Made by a program: the position numbers and the translations under genes. The notes under the pieces are model-generated. The model did not search any database and was not told the DNA's origin. It saw only the letters and a program-made list of their open reading frames with translations. Shown here in pieces: positions 54,791-64,000 of a stretch of 64,000 nt of DNA. The DNA comes from Nostoc foliaceum FACHB-393 (lineage in GTDB: Bacteria; Cyanobacteriota; Cyanobacteriia; Cyanobacteriales; Nostocaceae), in NCBI RefSeq assembly GCF_014698505.1, contig NZ_JACJTD010000011.1, forward strand, positions 1 to 64,000, given 5' to 3'. The first letter of the stretch is position 1. Each line of letters starts with the position of its first letter.

Positions 54791-56686
54791 ATGACTTCCG
54801 CAGAAAAAGACCCCGAATTTGAAAATCTACTAGTTTATCTTAGACAAAGCCGGGGATTTGATTTTACAGGCTATAAGCGCTCGACTTTGATGCGTCGGGT
54901 ACGCAAGCGAATGCAGTCATTGTCCATAGAAAACTTTGGAGATTATCTAGACTACTTAGAAGTTTATCCAGAAGAATTCAATTATCTTTTTAACACCATT
55001 CTAATTAACGTCACCGCTTTTTTTCGAGATTCATCAGCTTGGGAATACTTAGCCGAGCAAATACTACCTAACCTAATTAAGAATAAAAAAACTTCTGACC
55101 AAATCCGCATTTGGAGCGCTGGCTGTGCCTCTGGTGAAGAAGCTTATACCTTGGCAATGTTAATGGCTGAAATATTGGGAGCAGATGAATTTCGCCAACG
55201 AGTGAAAATCTACGCTACAGATGTAGATGAAGAGGCTCTCAACCAGGCTCGCCAAGCTACGTATTCATCAAAAGATGTCCAGGAGGTACCTGATGAACTG
55301 CGGCAAAAATACTTTGAAACTCTCGGTAACCGCTACGTCTTCCGCCAAGACTTGCGCCGCTCAGTAATTTTTGGACGCCACGATCTACTTCAGGATGCGC
55401 CAATTTCGCGCTTAGATTTACTGGTCAGCCGCAATACATTAATGTATTTTAATTCTGAGACTCAAGGGCGAATTTTGGCCAGATTTCATTTTGCACTCAA
55501 TGATAATGGCTATCTGTTTTTGGGGAAAGCAGAGATGCTGTTGATGCATTCTAATCTTTTTACCCCAATAGACTTAAAAAACCGGATATTTACTAAGGTA
55601 TCGTCAGTGAATATCCGCGATCGCCTCTTAGTTATGGCAAATTCAGTAGAAGACGAATCTAGCAGCCGTTTGTCTCGACACCTGCGGTTGCGAGATTTGA
55701 GTTTCGACACAGCAATAATCGCCCAAGTGGTTATTGATAACAATGGCACTCTAGTACTGGTGAACGAGCAGGCGCGGAATTTATTTGGCCTTTCACCCAG
55801 AGATTTAACTCGTCCTTTCCAGGATCTAGAGCTTTCCTATCGACCAATAGAACTGCGATCGCTAATTGAACGGGCTTATGCCGAACGCCGCCCGATCACT
55901 CTGACAAATGTAGAGCGCTATTTGTCGAACACAGACACCCAATATCTGGATGTGCTGATTACGCCTTTGCAAGATACCGACACCAGTTTCTTAGGCGTTA
56001 GCATCGCTTTTCATGATGTCAGCCGTTACATTAAACTCCAAGAGGCGCTGCAACGCTCCCAACAAGAATTAGAAACCACCAACGAAGAACTTCAATCTAC
56101 CAATGAAGAATTAGAAACCACCAACGAAGAACTCCAATCCACCAATGAAGAGTTAGAAACCACCAACGAAGAACTCCAATCCACCAATGAAGAATTGGAG
56201 ACGATGAATGAAGAACTTCAATCTACTAATGAAGAATTACAGACAATTAATAACGAACTTTCGCAGCGCACTACAGAACTCAATCGCACAAACATTTTCC
56301 TCATCTCTATTTTGAGAAGTCTCCAAACGGGAATAGTGGTAATTGACAGCAGCTTTAACATCTCAATTTGGAATTATATGGTAGAGGATTTATGGGGCTT
56401 GCGGACTGATGAAGTACTAGGAAAGTCTATCTTCAGCCTAGACATTGGGCTACCTGTCGAGCAGTTGCGATCGCCTATCCGCGAGTCCATATCCGGGAAA
56501 AAACAATTTCAAGAGATGATCCTCGATGCTACCAATCGTCGGGGTAGGCAAATAAAATGTTACCTAGCAATCACTCCCCTGCTTGGCATTGAAATGCAAG
56601 GAGCAGTTTTGATGATGGCAGATGTAGAAAGAGTCAATAGTATGATTTCGAGTCAAGAAATTGAGGAACGTCGGCAGCAGGAATGA
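54791..56686 (+). CDS. CheR methyltransferase with PAS domains and a heptad-repeat linker
   Basis: Residues 1-260 are a CheR domain: GFDFTGYKRSTLMRRVRKRM, FFRDSSAWEYL, RIWSAGCASGEEAYTLAMLMAE (SAM binding), YATDVDEEALNQAR and SRNTLMYFNSE. A PAS-like region follows (about 310-410), then a striking coiled coil of near-identical 14-residue units, ETTNEELQSTNEEL repeated four times (about 425-490), then a second PAS domain (about 500-610). There is no kinase or output domain. It pairs with the CheB-like gene upstream. Possible role: sensor-controlled glutamyl methylation of a receptor not encoded here. Confidence 0.9.
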   Translation: MTSAEKDPEFENLLVYLRQSRGFDFTGYKRSTLMRRVRKRMQSLSIENFGDYLDYLEVYPEEFNYLFNTILINVTAFFRDSSAWEYLAEQILPNLIKNKKTSDQIRIWSAGCASGEEAYTLAMLMAEILGADEFRQRVKIYATDVDEEALNQARQATYSSKDVQEVPDELRQKYFETLGNRYVFRQDLRRSVIFGRHDLLQDAPISRLDLLVSRNTLMYFNSETQGRILARFHFALNDNGYLFLGKAEMLLMHSNLFTPIDLKNRIFTKVSSVNIRDRLLVMANSVEDESSSRLSRHLRLRDLSFDTAIIAQVVIDNNGTLVLVNEQARNLFGLSPRDLTRPFQDLELSYRPIELRSLIERAYAERRPITLTNVERYLSNTDTQYLDVLITPLQDTDTSFLGVSIAFHDVSRYIKLQEALQRSQQELETTNEELQSTNEELETTNEELQSTNEELETTNEELQSTNEELETMNEELQSTNEELQTINNELSQRTTELNRTNIFLISILRSLQTGIVVIDSSFNISIWNYMVEDLWGLRTDEVLGKSIFSLDIGLPVEQLRSPIRESISGKKQFQEMILDATNRRGRQIKCYLAITPLLGIEMQGAVLMMADVERVNSMISSQEIEERRQQE

Positions 56687-56690
56687 AAGA

Positions 56691-56721
56691 GGGAGGGGGC
56701 AGGGGGCAGGGAGAGTAGGGG
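56691..56721 (+). repeat. G-run tract after the CheR-PAS gene
   Basis: GGGAGGGGGCAGGGGGCAGGG and a further GGGG form four or more G-runs 4 bp after the stop codon. This is the same kind of tract as at 49261-49293. Confidence 0.6.
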
Positions 56722-56811
56722 AGAGAAGAACTTGATTTTCTGACGATAAACCCCGCAAAGTTTCTTTGGTGGACTACTAGTTTAAACTATGGAAAAATCC
56801 AAAATCCAAAA

Positions 56812-57420
56812 TTGATTGACTCTGTGTTTACTCAATTACCAACTATTAATGTCCTGAAACAGCCCACCAGCTCTGCTTGGGTTGAACAAGCGATCGCTAA
56901 CTTAGACATCATCTTACTCGACCACTCCCACTGTGAACGCAAAGCAGCAGGCGTAGCTTTGAACATGATGTTTCGCTACCCCTCCAATACTAAAATGGTT
57001 CGGGAACTAACTGCGATCGCCCGCGAAGAACTAGAACACTTTGAGCTAGTTAACCAATGGTTAGAACGCCGGAATATTCCCCTGGCTCCCTTACCACCAC
57101 CTCCCTACGGCGCGGGTTTAAAAGCTCAAGTACGCCCTAAAGAACCTGAGCGATTTCTGGATTCCTTACTAGTCACTGGTTTAATAGAAGCTCGCTCTCA
57201 CGAACGCCTAGGACTATTAGCTGCTCACTGTCCAGAGCCAGAATTAGCAAAATTTTATCGTGGGCTAATGGCATCCGAAGCGCGTCACTACGGTATATAT
57301 TGGGTATTAGCTGCTACTTACTTCGACAGAGAAATTGTCATGCAACGGCTTGATGAATTAGCAATTGTCGAAAGTGAGTTACTGGCGACTTTGCACCCAG
57401 AACCTAGAATTCACAGTTAG
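56812..57420 (+). CDS. miaE: tRNA-(ms2io6A)-hydroxylase MiaE-like
   Basis: MiaE is a non-haem di-iron monooxygenase that hydroxylates the isopentenyl group of ms2i6A37 in tRNA. The di-iron ligand pattern is present: DHSHCERKAAG, REELEHFELV (ExxH), RSHERLGLLAAH and SEARHYGIYW (ExxH). Length 202 residues. The start is TTG 56812 (LIDSVFTQLP); a GTG 12 bp later is possible. A glyoxalase-fold gene follows 18 bp after it. Confidence 0.9.
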   Translation: MIDSVFTQLPTINVLKQPTSSAWVEQAIANLDIILLDHSHCERKAAGVALNMMFRYPSNTKMVRELTAIAREELEHFELVNQWLERRNIPLAPLPPPPYGAGLKAQVRPKEPERFLDSLLVTGLIEARSHERLGLLAAHCPEPELAKFYRGLMASEARHYGIYWVLAATYFDREIVMQRLDELAIVESELLATLHPEPRIHS

Positions 57421-57438
57421 TAGACTAACCCAACAGAT

Positions 57439-57843
57439 ATGAAGCTTCAGTTAACACACCTGAGACTGCTTGTATCCAACTATAAAGATTCTTTTCTGTT
57501 CTACCGGGATCTGCTGAAATTTGATGTCGATTGGGGCGATGAAGATAGCGGATATGCTGAGTTTAATACCGGTTATCTCAAGCTGGGTTTGTTCAAAAAA
57601 GAATTAATGGCTGAAGTAGTCCCAAGAATCGAACAGCCTTCATATGTTGTCAATCGAGATAAAATTGTCTTGATTTTCGCAGTCGATAACGTGGATGAAG
57701 TCTATGAGCAAGTAAAAGATCAGAATGCGATCGTTGTGACTGAACCACAAGATCGCGCAGACTGGGGAATTCGCACAGCTCATTTCCGCGATCCTGATGG
57801 AAATCTCATCGAAATCTACAATAATCTAGGAATTGTTAGTTAA
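57439..57843 (+). CDS. VOC (glyoxalase/bleomycin-resistance fold) protein
   Basis: The 134 residues follow the VOC pattern: LQLTHLRLLVSNYKDSFLFYRDLLKFDVDWGDEDSGYAEFNTGYLKLGLF, and TAHFRDPDGNLIEIYNNLG near the C-terminus with the metal-ligand Glu. Activity is unknown; members include glyoxalase, dioxygenases and drug-binding proteins. It lies 18 bp after miaE and is probably co-transcribed. Confidence 0.88.
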   Translation: MKLQLTHLRLLVSNYKDSFLFYRDLLKFDVDWGDEDSGYAEFNTGYLKLGLFKKELMAEVVPRIEQPSYVVNRDKIVLIFAVDNVDEVYEQVKDQNAIVVTEPQDRADWGIRTAHFRDPDGNLIEIYNNLGIVS

Positions 57844-58187
57844 AAGTTAGCCGCCAACAACTATCCAATATCTGAACTACAAACTTAGTTATTTTAGTTC
57901 GCAATCACAAACTTAGCCCTACATCTGGTACACAAGTCCAAGGCCCAAATCCTTTTGTAATATCAATGTCAGCGATATAGTAGCCCGCCGCAGGCATCGC
58001 TACTATATCGCTAAATTATCTTTGGTAAGCAGAGAAGGGGAGGGGAAGACAATTCTCCTCCCCTTATCGCTTCATTGACATCTTGAGAGTACCGCCTGAA
58101 ATAGACTCTGCCACAAAAGCTATTTGCTGGGTAAATTGGGATATAGAACCAGGAAAATTTTCTGTGTAAACTTGACCAGCAAATGGT
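57844..58187. other. Spacer with one strong hairpin
   Basis: No gene apart from a weak minus-strand frame. It holds the 13-bp hairpin at 57971-58012, which can terminate the miaE/VOC transcript. Confidence 0.55.
57971..58012. repeat. AGCGATATAGTAG inverted repeat
   Basis: AGCGATATAGTAG (57971-57983) pairs exactly with CTACTATATCGCT (58000-58012). The 16-nt loop contains GCCGCAGGCATCG, a motif found again near 61672. It probably is a dispersed Nostoc hairpin that can act as a terminator. Confidence 0.6.
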
Positions 58188-58676
58188 ATGAAAAACTATT
58201 ATCAAGATTTTTTAATTCGTGATTGGGTGAAAAGCGATCGCACAAGAGCCGCCGAAGTCATCAGTTATGTATTATCAGAATACGGTTTGGGTTGGGAACC
58301 AAAGGGCGCTGACCGAGATGTGCTGCGAGTAGAGGAATTTTATTTAGCTACTGGGGGAGAGTTTTGGGTAATTGAACACCAAAGCCAGTTAGTAGGTACT
58401 GGGGCATACTACCCCATACATCGTGGTGAAAAAGCCGTAGAAATCCGTAAAATGTATCTTTTGCCCAGCATTAGGGGTTTGGGATTAGGGAAATATTTGT
58501 TACAACAGCTAGAAGCCGCGATCGCAGAGCGTGGATTTGGGCAAATTTGGATTGAAACCGCCAGCGTTTTGGTGGAAGCAGTCAAGCTGTATGAAAGCAA
58601 CGGCTACACTCCAGCAACGGGAGTAGAAACAACAAGATGCGATCGCGTGTATGTTAAGTCATTGGTCAAAGGCTAA
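58188..58676 (+). CDS. GNAT acetyltransferase
   Basis: The 162-residue protein has the acetyl-CoA loop in MYLLPSIRGLGLGKYLLQQLEAAIAERGF (R/Q-x2-G-x-G/A) and the closing LYESNGYTPATGVETTRCDRVYVKSL. The N-terminus is DFLIRDWVKSDRTRAAEVISYVL. The substrate is not evident. comF starts 33 bp after its stop on the same strand. Confidence 0.87.
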   Translation: MKNYYQDFLIRDWVKSDRTRAAEVISYVLSEYGLGWEPKGADRDVLRVEEFYLATGGEFWVIEHQSQLVGTGAYYPIHRGEKAVEIRKMYLLPSIRGLGLGKYLLQQLEAAIAERGFGQIWIETASVLVEAVKLYESNGYTPATGVETTRCDRVYVKSLVKG

Positions 58677-58709
58677 TGACTAATGACTAATGATAAAGGA
58701 CAATTCTAA

Positions 58710-59387
58710 ATGCACACTTGGATTAAAAATCTCACAGGCTTACTCAATCTTTTTCTCCAATCCCATTGCCCTCTGTGCCAACGTGCAACCTCGCAAGAAT
58801 TCTGTCAGAACTGCACCCGACAACTGCAAAAATGTCAACGAAAAGACCCGATTTCTCTATGGCAAGAGCCAATACCAGTATTTGGCTGGGGGGAGTATGG
58901 TGGCCCGGTCAAACGAGCGATCGCAGCGATGAAATACGAAAATCAACCCCAAATAGCTCGTCCCTTAGGTCAATGGTTAGGAGAAGCATGGTTGTTAAAT
59001 TCACCGAGGCGAGATAGCCAGCCTGTGGTAGTTCCCATCCCACTTCACCCTAGCAAGCAAAAACAACGTAAATACAATCAAGCCGCACTGATAGGACAAA
59101 GCTTCTGCGAAATAACTGGATTAAAATTGAAACTAAATGGTTTAGCAAGAGTGCGAGAAACTGAAGCGCAATTTGGTTTATCGGTATCTAAACGAGAACA
59201 AAACTTGGCTAAAGCTTTTGCTGTTGGGCAAGAATTTCGCCGTCGTCCTCCAAATGTCCCAGTGCTGTTAGTGGATGATATTTATACTACTGGTGCTACT
59301 GCCAGGTCTGCTGTGCAAACACTTCGTCAGTATGGAATTGTGGTCTTAGGATTAGTAGCAGTAGCCACTGCGGTCAAAGACGGATAA
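58710..59387 (+). CDS. comF: ComF-family phosphoribosyltransferase-like protein
   Basis: ComF proteins are needed for natural DNA uptake in competent bacteria, including cyanobacteria. An N-terminal zinc motif CPLC...FCQNC (about residues 20-36) precedes a PRTase domain with VVPIPLHPSKQKQRKYNQAALIGQ and the PRPP loop VLLVDDIYTTGAT near residues 188-200. The 225 residues are complete. It lies just after the GNAT gene. Confidence 0.92.
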   Translation: MHTWIKNLTGLLNLFLQSHCPLCQRATSQEFCQNCTRQLQKCQRKDPISLWQEPIPVFGWGEYGGPVKRAIAAMKYENQPQIARPLGQWLGEAWLLNSPRRDSQPVVVPIPLHPSKQKQRKYNQAALIGQSFCEITGLKLKLNGLARVRETEAQFGLSVSKREQNLAKAFAVGQEFRRRPPNVPVLLVDDIYTTGATARSAVQTLRQYGIVVLGLVAVATAVKDG

Positions 59388-59473
59388 ATCAAGAATTAAT
59401 GGCAAGCTTTAGCAGATAAGTGCATAAATTGACCGGATTACCCTATTTCTGTAGAAACAATTGCTTGAAATGT

Positions 59474-59929
59474 ATGAATAAAGTTTTTGCGGCAGGTTTA
59501 AAACAACTCATCATCATTCCTGCCACATTGCTGGCAATAGGCATAAGCACAAGTGCAGCTTTTGCTCAAAATAAATTGTATAGTCCAATTCCTTTATCTA
59601 ACAGTACTGAACTTTCCGATAGCCTTTCAGATAAAGACATTCCCACAGGTCAGGGTGGGTTTGCTCGTGATTATACTGTGAGGTTAGAGAAGGGCGATAA
59701 TTTAGCAGTTGACCTGTCATCTGAAAACTTTGACAGTATTATCACTCTATTAGCACCTAATGGATCGACTCTGGCAGAAAATGATGATGGCCCAGATGGT
59801 AGTAGCAATTCCCTACTATTTACCCGCATCGTAGAGACAGGGAATTATGTTATTCGTGTCCGGTCTTTTGGGGAAACTGGGGTTGGGGCTTTTAAACTTA
59901 AGGTGACAAAGCTGCAACCTATTAAATGA
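59474..59929 (+). CDS. Secreted PPC-domain-like protein
   Basis: A signal peptide (residues 1-28, ending AAFAQ) is followed by a beta-sandwich of the bacterial pre-peptidase C-terminal type: YTVRLEKGDNLAVDLSSENFDSIITLLAPNGSTLAENDDGPDGSSNSLL and GNYVIRVRSFGETGVGAFKLKV. Such domains usually flank secreted proteases; here it stands alone. The start is ATG 59474; a GTG at 59420 would put 18 residues ahead of the signal peptide. The function is unknown. Confidence 0.82.
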   Translation: MNKVFAAGLKQLIIIPATLLAIGISTSAAFAQNKLYSPIPLSNSTELSDSLSDKDIPTGQGGFARDYTVRLEKGDNLAVDLSSENFDSIITLLAPNGSTLAENDDGPDGSSNSLLFTRIVETGNYVIRVRSFGETGVGAFKLKVTKLQPIK

Positions 59930-59983
59930 AGTAGTCATTAGTCAGGAGTTATTCTTTTCTTGCTCCCTCATCTTCCTCATTTT

Positions 59984-60757
59984 TTACAAGGCAGTCAGTA
60001 CACAGAGAAATAAGGCTTCTGTCCACTCAACGACTGCGCCGTAGGTATCTCCTGTGTGTCCACCTAGTTTGTGGTTGAACCATGCACCAGTTAAAGTAGC
60101 GATCGCACTTCCAGCAACTATCATTGCCAGTGCGAGAAATAGCTGCTGTTTATCTATTAGCACAAGTAAACCACTCAAACCCAACAACAACAACAATCCC
60201 GGTAACAAATCTTTGTAAGAACGAATGGCTTGTTTGTGAAATGCACCTTTGCCAGTTGGTTTCAGATAAGGATATCGGGCGATCGCTAGCTGCTGTCCCC
60301 AACGTCCCCAGCCACAAGCTGCCATCAGCAATAACCAACGGTTTTCTGGCATATCTGTCAAAGCAGTTATTTTTAGTAGTACCAAGGCGATCGCTGCCAT
60401 TCCCCCAAAAGCACCTGTAGCGCTATCTGCCATCACCTCCAGCCGCCGATCCGGGTCGCCCACTGCTAAACCATCGGCAGTATCCATTGCCCCATCTAAG
60501 TGCAGTCCTCCAGTTATGGCAATCCAAACACTAACTACTAAAGCACTACGAGTTAACACTGGCATACCAATAAAATCCATCCCCGTATCCAGTAACCCCA
60601 AAATTCCCCCAATTATCAATCCTATAAGCCAAGCAAGACGTGCCACTCCCCCAAATTCCAATCCGTTCAAATACGGCATAGGAATAATCGTGTAAAATAT
60701 AATACTTGCTGCCAGCTTTAACAGCAGCTTTTTCCACCACTGTTGCTGTTTCGTCAT
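59984..60757 (-). CDS. cobS: Adenosylcobinamide-GDP ribazoletransferase (cobalamin synthase) CobS
   Basis: CobS joins adenosylcobinamide-GDP and alpha-ribazole in the last assembly steps of (pseudo)cobalamin. It is a membrane enzyme: about six hydrophobic segments, with [16 protein letters not shown] (metal-binding DGxxDxxD pattern) and [17 protein letters not shown] near the end. Length 257 residues. No other cob gene is near, and no cobalamin riboswitch was recognised upstream. Confidence 0.95.
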   Translation of the reverse strand: MTKQQQWWKKLLLKLAASIIFYTIIPMPYLNGLEFGGVARLAWLIGLIIGGILGLLDTGMDFIGMPVLTRSALVVSVWIAITGGLHLDGAMDTADGLAVGDPDRRLEVMADSATGAFGGMAAIALVLLKITALTDMPENRWLLLMAACGWGRWGQQLAIARYPYLKPTGKGAFHKQAIRSYKDLLPGLLLLLGLSGLLVLIDKQQLFLALAMIVAGSAIATLTGAWFNHKLGGHTGDTYGAVVEWTEALFLCVLTAL

Positions 60758-61132
60758 CTTAGTTACATTAATATTTGGTTAATTGCTGGATAATAGACTT
60801 GGATTTGTTACAACCAATATGAACAGACTTTAAAACTTTAGATAAGATTTACTTCTATTAGAGATTCTCCTTGAAAATTTTGTTATGCTGTTCTAAGTGG
60901 TAAACCAATAATCACAATACTTTTTATACAAAAACGAATGATTCAGGAAATTAAAATTCCATCAGGAATCAAAATTGGTGTTTTGTATTCGTTAAGTAAA
61001 AACTTACTCCAGATTAGTTAGACGATTGCCCCACAAAATTGATATTTTTTTAAATGTAGGGAGTAAACAAGCTATTCAATTATGACAGTTTAGCTATGTT
61101 GTTGCTCTCCTTAGCTCAATCGCTATTTTCCT
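60758..61132. other. Divergent spacer between cobS and an unknown gene
   Basis: AT-rich, without a gene. ATTCAGGAAATTAAAATTCCATCAGGAATC near 60941 is a short internal repeat. I looked for the conserved blocks of a B12 riboswitch and did not find them. Confidence 0.5.
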
Positions 61133-61585
61133 ATGAGTCACCATCTACCCGACACCAGGATACCAGCTCCGTGCATTATTAACACGGGCATCATTGTGAA
61201 TAAGCTCGACATCCGGCGATTGCTGACAGATTTAGGTCGAGTCCACTACATCTACACCCAAGAAGATAAGATACTGAGCGAGGGTGAAGGGGATGTGATG
61301 GAGGTTTTCGCCAATCCGCAAAGGTCTACCTTAGTGGCTAACCACGCGCTATATCTGAATGTTTGTAGTTTTGATTACTTGGAACTAAAACAGTCGTCGC
61401 AACAAGAAACCTATTTTGATTTGATGCAAGAAGGAGTGTGTCTGCGGTTGATTCCCCGCTCAACTCCCATACAAGAGCGACGAGAGCGAAACTTCAATGT
61501 CAGCGCTATAGAAGCGATGATGGAGCAAGTTCTCTCAGCCAGATGGGATGCAGAAATCGACGATGACTGTTCTGATTCTTTCTAA
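61133..61585 (+). CDS. Conserved protein of unknown function
   Basis: The 150-residue protein is acidic at the C-terminus (RWDAEIDDDCSDSF) and has mixed alpha/beta character: IINTGIIVNKLDIRRLLTDLGRVHYIYTQEDKILSEGEGDVMEVF. There is no signal peptide or membrane segment. I do not recognise a family; the composition suggests a conserved cyanobacterial cytoplasmic protein. No operon partner is near. Confidence 0.7.
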   Translation: MSHHLPDTRIPAPCIINTGIIVNKLDIRRLLTDLGRVHYIYTQEDKILSEGEGDVMEVFANPQRSTLVANHALYLNVCSFDYLELKQSSQQETYFDLMQEGVCLRLIPRSTPIQERRERNFNVSAIEAMMEQVLSARWDAEIDDDCSDSF

Positions 61586-63183
<1,598 letters not shown>

Positions 63184-63261
63184 CAAATGATCAAGACCCA
63201 AACCATGTTAAGATATCTCTCAATTATGAAAGCTGTGTTGGATAGTTGGATTTAAACAAAC

Positions 63262-63399
63262 ATGGAAGCAGGACTTTTATTAGCAAAACTGCCTGAAGCT
63301 TACCAAATCTTTGATCCTTTGGTGGACGTTCTCCCAGTCATCCCCGTATTCTTCTTGTTGCTTGCTTTCGTTTGGCAAGCAGCCGTGGGATTTAGGTAA
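63262..63399 (+). CDS. psbK: Photosystem II reaction centre protein K
   Basis: PsbK is a one-helix subunit of photosystem II in the thylakoid membrane. The 45 codons give [17 protein letters not shown], then [23 protein letters not shown] and end GFR. The first 8 residues are the cleaved leader and the mature protein starts at Lys9 (KLPEAY), as in the family. This gene is too short for many gene finders. Confidence 0.97.
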   Translation: MEAGLLLAKLPEAYQIFDPLVDVLPVIPVFFLLLAFVWQAAVGFR

Positions 63400-63584
63400 G
63401 TTAATCTATTTTTCAATTTATAGGACAGGTACTATACCTGTTCTATTTTTTTGTGGTGATATATTTTATAAAATTAATATTTATTAATATTTTGTAATGT
63501 TTTAATATAATAAATAAGATGTGAATCAAGCCATGTCAATATGAAGCCTTGAAAGCCAAGCTTAGAGTCAAGGAGGAATTAGTT

Positions 63585-63881
63585 ATGGGTAATATCAAAT
63601 TCGTTAAAGAGAATAAAGAAGTAGTGGCGGCAGATGGTGCAAATCTCCGGCTCAAAGGGATGCAAAATGGCATTGATATATATACATTCATTGGCAAGAT
63701 GACCAATTGCGGTGGTAATGGTCAGTGTGGTACTTGCGTTGTGGAAATAGTCGAAGGAATAGAAAATCTCTCCCCCCGCACAGACGTAGAAAACCGAAAA
63801 TTCAAAAAAAAGCCAGAAAATTACCGCCTTGCCTGTCAAACTTTAGTGAATGGCTCAGTCAGTGTGGTTACGAAGCCTTAA
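63585..63881 (+). CDS. [2Fe-2S] ferredoxin
   Basis: The 98-residue protein has [10 protein letters not shown] followed far downstream by the fourth Cys in LACQTLV, the plant-type [2Fe-2S] motif. It is an electron carrier in the cytoplasm; the partner is unknown. It is more basic than photosynthetic PetF ([10 protein letters not shown]). A textbook AGGAGG at 63571-63576 lies 8 nt before ATG 63585, which decides the start. Confidence 0.9.
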   Translation: MGNIKFVKENKEVVAADGANLRLKGMQNGIDIYTFIGKMTNCGGNGQCGTCVVEIVEGIENLSPRTDVENRKFKKKPENYRLACQTLVNGSVSVVTKP

Positions 63882-64000
63882 CTTTTGTGGGATCAACCGT
63901 GGTTAGCATGTGAGAAAGTAAAAAATTTGGGCTAACTCTGTCATTGATGATGCTATCCTAATGTTGTTGACTGGAAATTTAAGAGAGGCTTTCTTGCCAT
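63882..64000. other. Window end, no gene recognised
   Basis: About 120 bp after the ferredoxin stop. No open frame with recognisable content; a gene could start beyond the edge. Confidence 0.4.

Noticed and set aside
60758..61132. Cobalamin riboswitch upstream of cobS
   Set aside because: None of the conserved B12-box blocks could be seen in the spacer.

Overview
The window is chromosomal DNA from a filamentous, heterocyst-forming cyanobacterium of the Nostoc/Anabaena type. The evidence is a full-length hetR gene (master regulator of heterocyst differentiation), psbK, the proton-extrusion gene pxcA, dense GCGATCGC (HIP1) octamers, and many dispersed intergenic palindromes of the kind that litter Nostoc genomes. 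Most genes are ordinary housekeeping or metabolic genes. They are separated by long, repeat-rich spacers.

Layout. 1-1.3 kb: truncated C-terminal part of a filamentous-haemagglutinin/S-layer-like adhesin. 1.5-5.5 kb: conserved unknown gene, moaA, rpsD and a secreted Cys-repeat protein; a possible solitary IS200/IS605 right-end remnant lies just upstream of rpsD. 5.6-7.5 kb: an IS200/IS605 element with an intact Y1 transposase (tnpA) and a tnpB split by one in-frame TGA. 7.6-10.5 kb: hetR (minus strand) behind a ~1.9 kb non-coding upstream region holding a perfect GTAN8TAC palindrome and a TCCGGT/TATAGT promoter-like pair. 10.5-20 kb: a DMT transporter fused to a coiled-coil/repeat region, a PiT phosphate transporter, a Zn alcohol dehydrogenase, a GNAT enzyme, a PBP4-type carboxypeptidase and a TerB-like protein. 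20-30 kb: ilvB with an added C-terminal zinc ribbon, an MFS protein, an alpha/beta-hydrolase-like protein, a ferrochelatase-family protein ending in eight histidines, an FMN reductase, ftsH and a DUF928 protein. 30-35 kb: a type IA topoisomerase, a higBA pair with a truncated toxin, a phosphoribosyltransferase and a GPH-family symporter.

35-41.6 kb is the most accessory-looking stretch. It holds a protein joining four canonical EF-hands to an Erv/ALR-like CxxC thiol-oxidase domain, a methyltransferase, nine tandem 21-bp palindromic repeats, a MITE-like element, two diverged copies of a ~115-bp non-coding block, and two neighbouring TIR-domain genes. One TIR is soluble and keeps its conserved Glu; the other is membrane-anchored and has lost it.

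41.7-64 kb: rtcA. Then a probable pyrimidine-use locus, in which URC1 (GTP-cyclohydrolase-II-like) and URC4 run divergently from a TPR / substrate-binding protein / ATPase / permease / FAD-oxidase operon. Then pxcA, a PPK2-type polyphosphate kinase, stand-alone CheB and CheR-PAS proteins, miaE, a glyoxalase-fold protein, comF, cobS, tgt, psbK and a [2Fe-2S] ferredoxin. No rRNA, confident tRNA or CRISPR array was seen.

All functional calls rest on motif reading by eye; no database search was run. The best candidates for something undescribed are the EF-hand/Erv fusion, the paired TIR genes with their repeat-rich surroundings, and the divergent URC/ABC/oxidase locus.
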